From the NCBI RefSeq assembly GCF_040096285.1, contig NZ_JBBMEY010000001.1, forward strand, positions 113,901 to 177,900: a stretch of 64,000 bases of DNA, given 5' to 3'. The notes under the pieces were generated by a model. It saw only the letters and a list, made by a program, of their open reading frames with translations, made no database searches and had not been told where the DNA came from. Each line of letters starts with the position of its first letter. Position 1 is the stretch's first letter. Made by a program: the position numbers and the translations under genes. Of the stretch, positions 35,314 through 45,122 are shown in pieces. The DNA is from Ruminococcoides intestinihominis. GTDB lineage: Bacteria; Bacillota; Clostridia; Oscillospirales; Acutalibacteraceae.

Positions 35314-36039
35314 TTAATATATTGTAATAACGGTAATGTTGTCTGTGCCACCACCGAATTTAGCTTCTTCAACTAACTTGTCGGTAATTTGGTTCTTAGG
35401 GTTGTTATTTACAACTTCTGCAATTTCCTCTTTGCTGACACAATTAGTTAAACCATCGGTACAAATAATAACAATATCTCCCGGTTTATATTCGTACTGA
35501 GTATAATCCACTTTGATAGTATTCTTTACACCGATTGCTCTAGTAATAAAGTTTTTGTTTGGGTGAACTAAGGCTTCATCTTCTGTAATTTCACCACGAC
35601 TTACCATTTCTTGAACTAAAGAATGGTCCTTAGTTAGCTGATAAGCCTTATGATTACGAACAAGATAAGTTCTTGAGTCACCTATATGTACAATATGAAG
35701 AATATTGTCCCTTAGGAATACACACTCACAAGTAGTGCCCATTCCGATAAGTTCAATATTTTTTTGAGCTAAATTATAAACTTCAAGGTTTGCACCGGAA
35801 ACTATGTTTGTAAGTAGTGCATATAGTTCTTCGTTTGTGAAATCACTGGTATATAGATTTTTCATTTCCCTAGCTATATATTCACAAGCAGTTGTTGAGG
35901 CTGTGTGGCCACCATTAGCACCACCCATACCGTCACAAACTACAGCCCATACTGCACCGTCACACATTCTTCCGGAAAGACAATAATCCTGATTATCGTT
36001 TCTGACAAGACCTTTATCTGTTTTACTATGTATATTCAA
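35314..36039 (-). CDS. prpC: PP2C-family Ser/Thr phosphatase
   Basis: Metal-dependent phosphatase that reverses PrkC. 241 residues. DNQD, VCDGMGGANGGHTAS, HIGDSRTYLV, DHSLV and FGGGTDNITVI are the PP2C motifs with their metal-binding aspartates. The start codon is TTG at 36039: the optimal AAAGGAGG site lies in the last codons of rlmN, 8 bases upstream, and no ATG is better placed. Start choice therefore depends on a coupled, rare initiation codon. It is paired with prkC downstream. Confidence 0.95.
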   Translation of the reverse strand: MNIHSKTDKGLVRNDNQDYCLSGRMCDGAVWAVVCDGMGGANGGHTASTTACEYIAREMKNLYTSDFTNEELYALLTNIVSGANLEVYNLAQKNIELIGMGTTCECVFLRDNILHIVHIGDSRTYLVRNHKAYQLTKDHSLVQEMVSRGEITEDEALVHPNKNFITRAIGVKNTIKVDYTQYEYKPGDIVIICTDGLTNCVSKEEIAEVVNNNPKNQITDKLVEEAKFGGGTDNITVITIY

Positions 36040-36041
36040 GA

Positions 36042-37073
36042 TTACTTTCCTCCTTTCTTGTGCTTACCTTTTAGTTGTCCACAACTTGCATCAATATCGC
36101 TGCCTAAAGTTCTTCTTACAGTAGCAGTAATACCATATTTAGCAAGTACATTGGTAAATGATATTAACCTTTCTTTGTTACTCTTGCGATAATCATTACC
36201 TGTAACATCATTTACAGGAATTAGGTTAACATGACACAGCATACCTTTTATTAAATTACCAAGTATATTAGCTGCTTCGTCACTATCATTTACACCATCA
36301 ATCATAGCATATTCAAAACTTACTCTACGATTGGTTTTATCTATATAATACTTGATGGCTTTCATAAGCTCATCAATGTTATAAGCATCGTTAATTGGCA
36401 TTGTTGCACTTCTCATTTTATCAGTTGGTGCATGGAGAGAAACAGAAAGTGTAATCTGTAACTTTCTATCAGCCAAATCATAAATTCGTGGAACAATACC
36501 ACAGGTTGACAAGGTAATATGCCTTTTCCCTATATTCAGTCCATCATCTGATGAAACCAAATCAAGGAACTTCATTACATTGTCATAGTTATCAAGTGGT
36601 TCACCCATACCCATAAGAACAATATTGGAAATTCTTATGTTAAGGTCTTTTTGGGCTGATTCTATCTGGGCAATCATTTCACCGGCAGTAAGGTTTCTTG
36701 TAAAACCTTGCTTACCTGTTGCACAGAACTTACAACCCATCTTGCAACCTACTTGAGTTGATATACAGATTGTGTGTCCGTGGTGGTAACTCATCACAAC
36801 AGACTCAACACACTGCTCATCATTAAATTTAAACAAATACTTAACTGTACCATCATACCGTGAAATTTGCTTTTTTTCAATATATGCAACAGAAATGTAA
36901 CAATATTCACTTAACTTTTCTTTTAAGTCCTTTGGTACATTCTTCATTTCATCAAAGGAAGTTACACCTTTGTTTATCCATTGGAAAATTTGTTTTGCTC
37001 TAAACTTTGGGCAATTTAATGATGAAATAAGCTCTTCAATTTCTTGTAAATTCATTGATTTTAAATCAGTCAT
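36042..37073 (-). CDS. rlmN: Dual-specificity RNA methyltransferase RlmN
   Basis: Radical SAM enzyme that methylates C2 of adenosine 2503 in 23S rRNA and A37 in some tRNAs. Cluster motif CKMGCKFCATGKQGF; IVLMGMGEPLDNYD, STCGIVP and the C-terminal SCGQLKGKH with the methyl-carrying cysteine. 343 residues. It directly abuts rsmB and ends two bases before prpC. Confidence 0.97.
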   Translation of the reverse strand: MTDLKSMNLQEIEELISSLNCPKFRAKQIFQWINKGVTSFDEMKNVPKDLKEKLSEYCYISVAYIEKKQISRYDGTVKYLFKFNDEQCVESVVMSYHHGHTICISTQVGCKMGCKFCATGKQGFTRNLTAGEMIAQIESAQKDLNIRISNIVLMGMGEPLDNYDNVMKFLDLVSSDDGLNIGKRHITLSTCGIVPRIYDLADRKLQITLSVSLHAPTDKMRSATMPINDAYNIDELMKAIKYYIDKTNRRVSFEYAMIDGVNDSDEAANILGNLIKGMLCHVNLIPVNDVTGNDYRKSNKERLISFTNVLAKYGITATVRRTLGSDIDASCGQLKGKHKKGGK

Positions 37074-38402
37074 TTAATCACCCTTTCTCAGTATTGCAAA
37101 GTAGAAACCATCTGAATTATTAGTTTGTGGGAACAATGAACATTCATATTCATTTTCCTTTATGGTTCTTTTAATATTCTTTGGGAGAATTAACTTCTCA
37201 CCTACAAAATCTTTATGTTCACTTAGGAATTTTTCTACTAAAAGATTGTTTTCTTTTGGGTTAAGGGTACAAGTGGAATACATTAATTTTCCACCGTTTC
37301 TTACTAGATTAGCAGATGAACATAAAATTTTATACTGTATTTCTGTTAAGTCATTATTAACTATATTATCTTTATATCTGATTTCCGGTTTTCTGCGAAG
37401 TAATCCAAGTCCTGAACATGGAACATCACAAATAACTATATCGGCAACATTCTCTTCATCAAATGAAGTTGCATCATTAATTTTAGTATTTATAATACTT
37501 ATTTCTAACCTTTTAGAAGTGGAATAAATCAGCTTGATTTTATGTTCATAAAGGTCATAAGAATTTATCTTACCTTTATTATTCATTAGGATTGCACCAG
37601 TAAAGGACTTACCTCCGGGTGCTGAACAAACATCATACACAACATTATTTTCTTTAGGTGATAATGTTGTTAATGCTATATTTGAAGAAAGGTCTTGTAT
37701 GTAAAATTCTCCGTACTGAAAGGCTTTAATATTTTCTACCGAACCTGTATTTTTCAGAGTAATTACATTTTCTAAAATAGACTTTTCAGCAATAATATTT
37801 TCTTCTCTAAGATTTTCAATTAAAGTATCTTCATCAGTTAAAAGTGTATTAACTCTGGCATATAGTGGAGGTCTGCCATCTACTGAATTTAGCATATGGG
37901 TAGTTACCTTTTCGCCATAACTGTCAAGCCATAATTTAATAATATCTTCCGGAACAGAATACTTAACTGAAAGTAATTTTGTTTTGTCTTTAATTTTACT
38001 TAAATCACACTTGGTTTCTGCTCTTGAGATACTTCTAAGAATACCGTTAATGAAACCTGATGACTTAAAAAGTCTTAAATTCTTTGCAAGTTGTACTGCC
38101 TCGTTAACAGATGCATTATCCGGAACTTTGTCCATATAAAGCATCTGATAAACTGACATTCTAAGGATTACTAAAGTTTTGGTTTCTATTTTCTTTAGTC
38201 TTACAGAAGAAAAGCTACGGATTACATAGTCAAGAGTTATCTTCTTTTCCAGTACTCCGTAAATAATTGCTGAGGCAAAAGAAGAGTCTAGCTTATTAAG
38301 ATTATTCTCTTTTAATGCTTTATTCACTGCAATTGAACTGTAGGACTCTTCAGTTTCAATTTTATAAAGCACATCAAATGCTACTCTTCTTGGGCTTTTC
38401 AT
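37074..38402 (-). CDS. rsmB: 16S rRNA m5C967 methyltransferase
   Basis: 442 residues. The N-terminal NusB-like RNA-binding domain (SPRRVAFDVLYKIE ... NAVQLAKNLRLFKSSGFINGILR) is followed by a Rossmann methyltransferase with VCSAPGGKSF, DVPCSGLGLLRRKPEI (the proline-cysteine motif IV) and YSTCTLNPKEN (catalytic cysteine of motif VI). It abuts rlmN and follows the metallopeptidase by three bases. Confidence 0.96.
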   Translation of the reverse strand: MKSPRRVAFDVLYKIETEESYSSIAVNKALKENNLNKLDSSFASAIIYGVLEKKITLDYVIRSFSSVRLKKIETKTLVILRMSVYQMLYMDKVPDNASVNEAVQLAKNLRLFKSSGFINGILRSISRAETKCDLSKIKDKTKLLSVKYSVPEDIIKLWLDSYGEKVTTHMLNSVDGRPPLYARVNTLLTDEDTLIENLREENIIAEKSILENVITLKNTGSVENIKAFQYGEFYIQDLSSNIALTTLSPKENNVVYDVCSAPGGKSFTGAILMNNKGKINSYDLYEHKIKLIYSTSKRLEISIINTKINDATSFDEENVADIVICDVPCSGLGLLRRKPEIRYKDNIVNNDLTEIQYKILCSSANLVRNGGKLMYSTCTLNPKENNLLVEKFLSEHKDFVGEKLILPKNIKRTIKENEYECSLFPQTNNSDGFYFAILRKGD

Positions 38403-38405
38403 CTA

Positions 38406-39110
38406 TTATCTTCTCCTATTATTTGCAATAAAAATAAGTCTTAGTAATTGTAGTAAAGCAGTTGCTGCTGAAGCAACATAAGTCATAGCGGCTGCTTGTA
38501 AAACTTTCTTTGTACCTTCATATTCTTCAGGGTAAAGTAGGTTAGTATCTCTGATACACTTTAATGCTCTTCTTGATGCATCAAATTCTACAGGTAAAGT
38601 TACGAAAGTAAAAAGAACTGATGCTGAGAAGAATATGATACCTAGCCATAAGCAGAATGAAAACTGTGTTGGCAAAAATAAACCTACTAAGAAAAGTATC
38701 CATCCTAAGCTAGAACCTACCCTAGCAATTGGCACAATAGCACCACGAATTTTGTTTGGTACATAACCTGTAGCGTGTTGTACTGCGTGACCTGCTTCGT
38801 GACAAGCAACACCTACTGCTGCAACAGAAGCTACATTATAAACACTATCGGAAAGTCTGATAACATTTGTTCTTGGGTCAAAGTGGTCTGTTAAATTACC
38901 TGCAACTTGCTCAATACGAACACCATGAACACCATAATGGTTTAAAACATACTCAGCTGCTTGAGCACCTGTCATACCACGCATATTCCTTACATTGCTA
39001 TACTTGCTAAAATTACTGTTTACTTTGACCTGGCATATAAGTGACAAAATAAGGCATGGTAGCATAAATACAATATATGTCCAGTCAATACCATAAAAGT
39101 AATGATACAT
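38406..39110 (-). CDS. YugP-family membrane zinc metallopeptidase
   Basis: Membrane protein of 234 residues with the zinc motif CHEAGHAVQHATGY. Membrane segments lie at the N-terminus (about 8-25), after the motif (about 130-180), and at the C-terminus. DPRTNVIRLSDSVY and MTGAQAAEYVLNHYG are family text. The fmt-yugP-rsmB order is standard in clostridia. The physiological substrate is unknown. Confidence 0.93.
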   Translation of the reverse strand: MYHYFYGIDWTYIVFMLPCLILSLICQVKVNSNFSKYSNVRNMRGMTGAQAAEYVLNHYGVHGVRIEQVAGNLTDHFDPRTNVIRLSDSVYNVASVAAVGVACHEAGHAVQHATGYVPNKIRGAIVPIARVGSSLGWILFLVGLFLPTQFSFCLWLGIIFFSASVLFTFVTLPVEFDASRRALKCIRDTNLLYPEEYEGTKKVLQAAAMTYVASAATALLQLLRLIFIANNRRR

Positions 39111-39113
39111 AAT

Positions 39114-40031
39114 TTATTCTCCTATAACTGTGCCTTTTTCAAGTTTATGACCTTGTAAAAAAGCTTTAGAATCCATCTTTTTTTTGCCCTGTAGTTGAAC
39201 AGTATTTACAACAACTGCACCTTCACCACAAGCAATAGTAAGTGGATTTGTGTTTAAAATTTCACCGGGTTTACCTTTACCCTCTGTAAGTCTTGTTTCA
39301 AAGATTTTTAGGACTTTGCCATTAAGTTTTGTTGAGGCAACAGGCCATGGTGAAAGTCCCCTAACTTGGTTATGAACTTGTAAATTAGTCTTTGAAAAAT
39401 CAATATTACACATTGACTTATCAAGCATTTTTGCATATGAACTTTTACTGTCATCTTGCTTGATAGAATGAAGTTCACCTTTTTCTGCTTTTTCAAGTGT
39501 ATCAAGGATTAGCTTACCACCCATTTCTGCCAATGTATCAAAAACTTTACCGGCAGTATCGTTGATGCCGATTTCATATTCCTTAGTTTCAAGAATATCA
39601 CCGGTATCAAGACCCTTTTCCATATACATTGTTGTAACACCGGTAACTTTGTCACCGTTTAAAACGGACCACTGAATGGGTGCTGCACCTCTGTACTTTG
39701 GGAGTAAAGAACCATGAACATTGATACAACCATACTTTGGAATATTCAAAATATTTTCAGGTAAAATCTGTCCATAAGCAACAACAACAATTACATCAGG
39801 GTTAAGTTCCTTAATAATTTCATAGCTATCGCTATCCTTTATTTTTACCGGTTGATAGACAGGTATTCCTAACTTTTCAGCACAAACCTTTACATCAGGT
39901 GGTGTTAGTATCATTTTTCTGCCTACCGGTTTATCCGGCTGAGTAAAGACAGCTTGTACAAAATGAACTTTTGCAATGTTTTCTAATGATGGAACTGCAA
40001 AGTCCGGAGTACCCATAAAAACAACATTCAT
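39114..40031 (-). CDS. fmt: Methionyl-tRNA formyltransferase
   Basis: Formylates initiator Met-tRNA. FMGTPDFAVPSL at the start, VVAYGQILP, NVHGSLLPKYRGAAPI (formyl-THF site) and the C-terminal OB-fold region with VRGLSPWPVA. 305 residues. It shares one base with def, its functional partner. Confidence 0.97.
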   Translation of the reverse strand: MNVVFMGTPDFAVPSLENIAKVHFVQAVFTQPDKPVGRKMILTPPDVKVCAEKLGIPVYQPVKIKDSDSYEIIKELNPDVIVVVAYGQILPENILNIPKYGCINVHGSLLPKYRGAAPIQWSVLNGDKVTGVTTMYMEKGLDTGDILETKEYEIGINDTAGKVFDTLAEMGGKLILDTLEKAEKGELHSIKQDDSKSSYAKMLDKSMCNIDFSKTNLQVHNQVRGLSPWPVASTKLNGKVLKIFETRLTEGKGKPGEILNTNPLTIACGEGAVVVNTVQLQGKKKMDSKAFLQGHKLEKGTVIGE

Positions 40032-40495
40032 TAGCCTAACTCCTCTGGGTCTAACATTCTAACAACAATATCCTTAAATACAATACCGTTTAGATGGTCA
40101 ATTTCGTGACAGAAAGCCTTTGCTAAAAGTTCTTCACCTTCCATTTCAAAGAAATTACCGTTACGGTCTTGAGCCTTTACTTTTACATACATTGGACGCT
40201 TAGTGATACCGTATTCTCCGGGGAAAGATAGACAACCTTCTGCAGTTTCTTGTTCACCACTTGTTTCAATAATTTCAGGGTTAACAAGTTCAATTACACC
40301 CTCACCAATATCAATAACAACAACTCTTCTTAGCATACCAACCTGTGGACCTGCAAGACCTACACCGTCAGCTTTGTGCATTGTTTCAGCCATATCATCA
40401 AGAAGTGTTGCCAACTTATCGTCAAACTTCTCTACATTTCTACATTTCTTATGAAGAATCTCGTCTCCATCTTTTACAATATTTCTAATAGCCAT
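40031..40495 (-). CDS. def: Peptide deformylase
   Basis: Removes the formyl group from nascent proteins. GVGLAGPQVG, EGCLSFPGEYG and HEIDHLNG are motifs 1-3, with the metal-binding Cys and two His. 154 residues from ATG 40495, which has AGGTGA six bases upstream; the ATG at 40501 abuts that site. It lies between priA and fmt. Confidence 0.97.
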   Translation of the reverse strand: MAIRNIVKDGDEILHKKCRNVEKFDDKLATLLDDMAETMHKADGVGLAGPQVGMLRRVVVIDIGEGVIELVNPEIIETSGEQETAEGCLSFPGEYGITKRPMYVKVKAQDRNGNFFEMEGEELLAKAFCHEIDHLNGIVFKDIVVRMLDPEELG

Positions 40496-40505
40496 ACTCA
40501 TTCAC

Positions 40506-42950
40506 CTAATTAAAAGACAGTGGATTTATATCTACTGTTATACCTATATTTTTAAATTCCTTATTCTTAGAAAATTCAAGTAATGTTTCCTTAATAACAC
40601 TACGGAAATCTTTTGAATTTCTACACTTAATTATAGTCTTGTATCTATATTTATTATTTACCTTATAAACATAGGCTTGGCTTGGTCCAAGCACCCTTAA
40701 AGGCATACTGCTATAATTAGTTTTAATTTTGTTAATTAAGGCATTTTGAAAGGCATTTGCACACTTTATTGTTGCACCTTCCATTATACCTTGATAACCT
40801 ATAAGACAAATGTCGGAAAAAGGAGGATAAAGCAGAGCTTTTCTCACTCCTATTTCACCTTTATAAAATGTATCATAGTCTTGCTTTGCCGATAGACCTA
40901 TAACATAATTTTCCGGTGTTGAAGTTTGGATAACTGCAACACCCTTTGAGTCACCTCTGCCGGATCTACCAACTACTTGAGTTAGCAGAGAAAATGCCCT
41001 TTCGTAACTTCTGTAATCATCAGAATAAAGCATTTGGTCGGCATTGATAACACCTACCAATGTTACATTTGGAAAGTCAAGACCTTTAGCTACCATTTGT
41101 GTACCGATAAGAATATCATATTCACCATTTGCAAAAGCAGTAAGTTTTGTTTCATAACTACTTTTTGTCATTGTGGCATCAGCATCCATCCTTAATACTC
41201 TTGCACTTGGAAACATATCAACAAGTTCTTGTTCTGCTTTTTGAGTACCTGCACCACTAAACTTAAGTGTATGCTGATGACAGTCCGGACACTCATCCGT
41301 ATAAGGAACTGAATGGCCACAATAGTGACACATCATTCTATTGTTTGCACTATGGTATGTCATAGAAATCGAACAATTGGGACAAGTTACAACTTGACCA
41401 CAACTTCTACAACTTAAAAATGTATTGTATCCTCTTCTGTTAAGAAGAATAATGGACTGTTTTTTATGAATTAAGTTACTTGAAATAAGTTCTTTTAGTG
41501 TTGTTGAATAGTTACTAAAATTACCTTTCATTTGTTCTTCATTCATATCAACAACAGAAACTTGTGGTAATGTTGCTTTACCATATCTTTCTGTTAATTT
41601 TACAAGATTATAAATTCCTTTTTCAGCCATATAAAAGCTTTCTACACTTGGTGTTGCTGAAGAAAGAAGTAACAAAGCATTGTGTTTATAACACCTAAAC
41701 TTTGCAATATCTCTTGCGTTATATCTTGGTGTTTGTTCGGATTTATAGGAACTTTCTTGTTCTTCATCCATAACAATCAAACCGATATTTTTTAGTGGGG
41801 CAAAAACTGCACTTCTTGTACCCAGAACAATTTTTGCATCTCCTCTACTGACCCTTTTATATTCATCAAGTCTTTCGCCTATTGATAAACCACTATGGAA
41901 TACTGCAACATTGTCACCAAACCTTGAGGTAAATATTTTAATTAACTGAGGTGTTAATGCAATTTCAGGTACCATTAAAATTGTACCCTTATTGTCATTA
42001 AAGCACTTTTCAATTAACTTCATAAATACTGAGGTTTTGCCACTACCGGTAACACCATAAAGTAAAGAAACTGAAGCTTTGTCATCACAATATTTACTGT
42101 ATAAATTATCAAAAGCAGACTGTTGTGATGGGCTTAAAACCACTTCATCTTTCTTTACATCTGAAACAGTATAAGGTATTCTCATCACTTCATCAGTAAA
42201 GTACCTTGCAATCTTTTTCTTAACTAAAGAATCGGTTACTGACTGGGTGTAGCCTGTATAGTAACAAACTTCCTTTACAGAAGCTTTATCCACAACAGTT
42301 AAAAGTTCTGCAACTTTCTGTTGTTTTGGTGTTAACTTATAATCATTAATATCAACATCATCACAAAGTGACACCATTTTTACTGTTGCATCTTTAGTTT
42401 TTCTAAAGGCATCATCTTCTCTATTTACTACACCTTGACGGTAAAGTTTATTAAGGGAATTTTCTCCTATAGAAAAAACATTTAAGATTGTTTCTTTTTT
42501 TACCGGTTTATTCTCTGATAAAAGATAATCATAAATTTCTCTTTCATAGTCAGTTAGAGAATTTAGTACATCATCATTAACCTTTACTGCTGTATAAAAT
42601 GTAGAAATATTATAATTTATTCCTACCGGTAGCATTACCTTTACAGAGTCATAATAAGTACAGAAATATCTGTCATGGATAAAATTTACTGTATCAATCA
42701 TTTCTTGGGTAAAGATAGGCTTATCATCTAGTAATGATGAAATTTCTTTTAGATTTTCTTCTTTACCATAAGACAAAGACAAAATCATTCCTTGACGAAA
42801 TCTATCTCCTCTGCCAAAAGGTACAAGAACTCTCTGTCCAACTTTTACATTAGACAAATGATCCGGTACTTTATAGCTAAAGAGTCTGTCAAAACCGTAA
42901 GTAGTATTATCTACTGCAATTCCTGCAATGAGGAATTCATCATTCTTCAT
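40506..42950 (-). CDS. priA: Primosomal protein N' (replication restart helicase PriA)
   Basis: Superfamily 2 helicase that reloads the replisome at stalled forks. An N-terminal DNA-binding domain is followed by Walker A YGVTGSGKTSVF, VMDEEQESSYK (motif II), LLSSATPS, and paired zinc knuckles (CRSCGQVVTCPNCS, CHYCGHS, CPDCH), then GTQMVAKGLDFP and QVVGRSGRG. 814 residues from ATG 42950, overlapping rpoZ by 11 bases. coaBC, often between rpoZ and priA, is absent. Confidence 0.96.
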   Translation of the reverse strand: MKNDEFLIAGIAVDNTTYGFDRLFSYKVPDHLSNVKVGQRVLVPFGRGDRFRQGMILSLSYGKEENLKEISSLLDDKPIFTQEMIDTVNFIHDRYFCTYYDSVKVMLPVGINYNISTFYTAVKVNDDVLNSLTDYEREIYDYLLSENKPVKKETILNVFSIGENSLNKLYRQGVVNREDDAFRKTKDATVKMVSLCDDVDINDYKLTPKQQKVAELLTVVDKASVKEVCYYTGYTQSVTDSLVKKKIARYFTDEVMRIPYTVSDVKKDEVVLSPSQQSAFDNLYSKYCDDKASVSLLYGVTGSGKTSVFMKLIEKCFNDNKGTILMVPEIALTPQLIKIFTSRFGDNVAVFHSGLSIGERLDEYKRVSRGDAKIVLGTRSAVFAPLKNIGLIVMDEEQESSYKSEQTPRYNARDIAKFRCYKHNALLLLSSATPSVESFYMAEKGIYNLVKLTERYGKATLPQVSVVDMNEEQMKGNFSNYSTTLKELISSNLIHKKQSIILLNRRGYNTFLSCRSCGQVVTCPNCSISMTYHSANNRMMCHYCGHSVPYTDECPDCHQHTLKFSGAGTQKAEQELVDMFPSARVLRMDADATMTKSSYETKLTAFANGEYDILIGTQMVAKGLDFPNVTLVGVINADQMLYSDDYRSYERAFSLLTQVVGRSGRGDSKGVAVIQTSTPENYVIGLSAKQDYDTFYKGEIGVRKALLYPPFSDICLIGYQGIMEGATIKCANAFQNALINKIKTNYSSMPLRVLGPSQAYVYKVNNKYRYKTIIKCRNSKDFRSVIKETLLEFSKNKEFKNIGITVDINPLSFN

Positions 42951-43143
42951 CTTCTGGTTCAAGTAGGTTGTACTTGTGATTCTTAAAATCTTCGATAGCA
43001 AGAAGAACCGGCTTTTCGTCAGTAATTATACCCTGTTCTTCAAATTCCTGTGCAATTTCTCTTGCTCTCTTTGCTACACCGATTACTAGTGCATAACGAC
43101 TTTCCTTACCTGATAACATATCATCTACTGAAGCTAAACGCAT
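42940..43143 (-). CDS. rpoZ: RNA polymerase omega subunit
   Basis: 67-residue assembly subunit of RNA polymerase. SRYALVIGVAKRAREIAQ is the conserved core that clamps the beta-prime tail, and the tail is acidic. It lies 22 bases after gmk and overlaps priA; the gmk-rpoZ-priA order confirms it. Confidence 0.95.
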   Translation of the reverse strand: MRLASVDDMLSGKESRYALVIGVAKRAREIAQEFEEQGIITDEKPVLLAIEDFKNHKYNLLEPEDEE

Positions 43144-43165
43144 AATTATATCTCCTTTTTATAAA

Positions 43166-43741
43166 TTAATTATTCCTTTTTTCTTTCTCTTTTTTTACTA
43201 TATCAATAACTTGATTTACTGCATCTTCAACCTTGTCATTAACAACCTTAACATCATACTTTGGAACAAACTGTTTTTCAAATTCCACTGCTGAAAGACG
43301 TTTCTTGATAACCTCTTCGGTTTCGGTATTTCTGCCACGAAGTCGAGATTCAAGTTCTTCTAATGATGGTGGCACAATAAAAATACTAAGTGCATCAGGT
43401 CGCTTATCCATCATTTGAAGTCCACCTTGAACTTCGATTTCAAGAAATACATCAAGACCTTTCTTTAGCATTTCTTCAACAGGTTTCTTAGGTGTTCCGT
43501 AATAATTATCAGAATACTGAGCATATTCAAAGAACTCATCATTCTTAATCATTTCTTCAAATTCTTCTTTTGAAATGAAGTAATATTCTCTACCGTTTAC
43601 TTCTCCCGGTCTCGGAGCTCTTGTAGTAGCAGAAACAGATAGTCGGAAATTATCTTCTTTCTTTAGCATTTCCTTCATAATTGTTCCCTTACCTACTCCG
43701 GAAAAACCGGAATAAATAATAAGTAGTCCTTTGTTATTCAT
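43166..43741 (-). CDS. gmk: Guanylate kinase
   Basis: Converts GMP to GDP. P-loop SGFSGVGKGTI, then SATTRAPRPGEVNGREYYF (GMP-binding), YGTPKKPVEE and FLEIEVQGG. 191 residues from ATG 43741, with GGAGGGTGA upstream; an in-frame GTG at 43753 lies inside that site. It overlaps remA by 8 bases. Confidence 0.96.
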   Translation of the reverse strand: MNNKGLLIIYSGFSGVGKGTIMKEMLKKEDNFRLSVSATTRAPRPGEVNGREYYFISKEEFEEMIKNDEFFEYAQYSDNYYGTPKKPVEEMLKKGLDVFLEIEVQGGLQMMDKRPDALSIFIVPPSLEELESRLRGRNTETEEVIKKRLSAVEFEKQFVPKYDVKVVNDKVEDAVNQVIDIVKKEKEKRNN

Positions 43742-43982
43742 CGCTTTGTTCACCCTCCAATCTGTTACCTATTGTTTCAGGAGAAATAGCAGAAAGTACA
43801 ACATGGTCACTGTCTGTAATAATAACTGCTTTACATCTTCTGCCGTAAGTAGCATCAATAAGCATACTTTTCTGCTTACTATCCTGAACAATTCGTTTTA
43901 TAGGAGCAGAATCAGGACTGACTACAGAGATGATTCTGCTTGAATTAACTAAATTACCAAATCCAATATTAATAAGTTTCAT
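43734..43982 (-). CDS. remA: RemA/DUF370 family regulator
   Basis: Small DNA-binding protein of 82 residues. In Bacillus, RemA activates biofilm matrix genes. NIGFGNLVNSSRIISVVSPDSAPIKR and LIDATYGRRCKAVI are diagnostic. The yicC-remA-gmk order is conserved across clostridia, including species without the Bacillus matrix genes, so its targets here are unknown. Confidence 0.94.
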   Translation of the reverse strand: MKLINIGFGNLVNSSRIISVVSPDSAPIKRIVQDSKQKSMLIDATYGRRCKAVIITDSDHVVLSAISPETIGNRLEGEQSDE

Positions 43983-43991
43983 AAAGCACCT

Positions 43992-44870
43992 TTATTCAAT
44001 GTTTTGAATTTGCTCTCTAATCTTTTCAATTTCAGCCTTAATATCAACTACCATATGAGATAGTGTGCTGTCGTTAGCTTTACTACCGATAGTATTGGCT
44101 TCTCTATTCATTTCTTGAATAATAAAGTCAATCTTTCTACCGATTTCACCATCGCTATTCATAAGTAATTTTAGCTGGTCAAAGTGACTTCTTAGACGAA
44201 CAGTTTCTTCATCAACTGCAACCTTATCTGCAAAAATTGCAACCTCTGTTAAAATTCTCTGTTCATCAAAATCAGCACTACCTAAAAGTTCTTCAATTCT
44301 TTCTTTTAGTCTGGATTCATAATCTTTTACTCTTTCAGGTGACTTTTCTTCAATCTTTGAAACAATAGAAAGGATAGTTTCGGCTCTTGACATAATGTCA
44401 GCCTTCATCTTCTCTCCTTCTACTTCTCTCATCTTAATAAAGTTATCAAGTGCTACATCAAGAACTTCCTTAACTGCATTCCAAACTTCTTCCTCATCTT
44501 CAGGTGCTCTGTGTACTTGGAAAATATCGTTGTACTGAGCAACAGTAGAAACAGAAATATCATCTGCTACACCATAGTCTGTTGAAAGTTTCTTTAGTGC
44601 ATTAATGTAACCTTGTGCTAAACTTGGGTTAATCTTTACAATTGACTCTGTGTCTTCCTTTTGGCTTAAAGAAACATAAACATCAATTTTACCTCTGCTA
44701 ACCTTTTCTTTAATATAAGACTTTAACTTTTCTTCAAGAAAGTTATAGCCTCTTGTTGTACGGCAATTAAATTCATAGTAACGGTGGTTTACACTCTTGA
44801 TTTCTACTACAATATCTCTGCCGTCAACAGTTGCTTCGTGTCTTCCGAAGCCTGTCATTGAACGAACCAT
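43992..44870 (-). CDS. yicC: YicC-family endoribonuclease-like protein
   Basis: 292 residues. RSMTGFGRHEA at the N-terminus (YicC_N), EIKSVNHRYYEFNCR, LEEKLKSYI, and the C-terminal DUF1732 region with KLLMNSDGEIGRKIDFIIQEMNREANTIGSKA. YicC homologues act in RNA turnover in Escherichia coli; the clostridial role is untested. It is the first gene of the long run ending at ybaK. Confidence 0.95.
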   Translation of the reverse strand: MVRSMTGFGRHEATVDGRDIVVEIKSVNHRYYEFNCRTTRGYNFLEEKLKSYIKEKVSRGKIDVYVSLSQKEDTESIVKINPSLAQGYINALKKLSTDYGVADDISVSTVAQYNDIFQVHRAPEDEEEVWNAVKEVLDVALDNFIKMREVEGEKMKADIMSRAETILSIVSKIEEKSPERVKDYESRLKERIEELLGSADFDEQRILTEVAIFADKVAVDEETVRLRSHFDQLKLLMNSDGEIGRKIDFIIQEMNREANTIGSKANDSTLSHMVVDIKAEIEKIREQIQNIE

Positions 44871-44962
44871 TATTATAACCTCGTATATTAATTAAAAAAT
44901 TCATTTTATACATATATGGGCATTTCGTATTTGCATAGTACCCTATATTGTATTTAATACCT

Positions 44963-44971
44963 ATTATAGCA
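44963..44971 (-). promoter_or_regulatory. Extended -10 promoter of the yicC-remA-gmk operon
   Basis: On the minus strand TGCTATAAT (44963-44971) is an extended -10 about 95 bases before yicC; no strong -35 is seen at 17 bases. The other possibility is a TTGAAT/TTAAAT pair overlapping it. The 250-base gap to yebC holds nothing else I can name apart from the yebC promoter. Confidence 0.4.
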
Positions 44972-45059
44972 AACATTCAAGAGTATAACGCACTTTTGTA
45001 ACCAAATTGTAATATATATTTTAAGCATTTTTCTAAACAAGAATAACAAATAAATATAT

Positions 45060-45088
45060 TTGCATTTTTCCTATATTTGTGATATAAT
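45060..45088 (+). promoter_or_regulatory. Sigma-A promoter of yebC
   Basis: TTGCAT (45060-45065), a 17-base spacer and TATAAT (45083-45088), 35 bases before the start. AAGGGATG is the ribosome site. Confidence 0.7.
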
Positions 45089-45122
45089 TTTAAGGCAAAT
45101 TTTAATATAAGGGATGATATAA

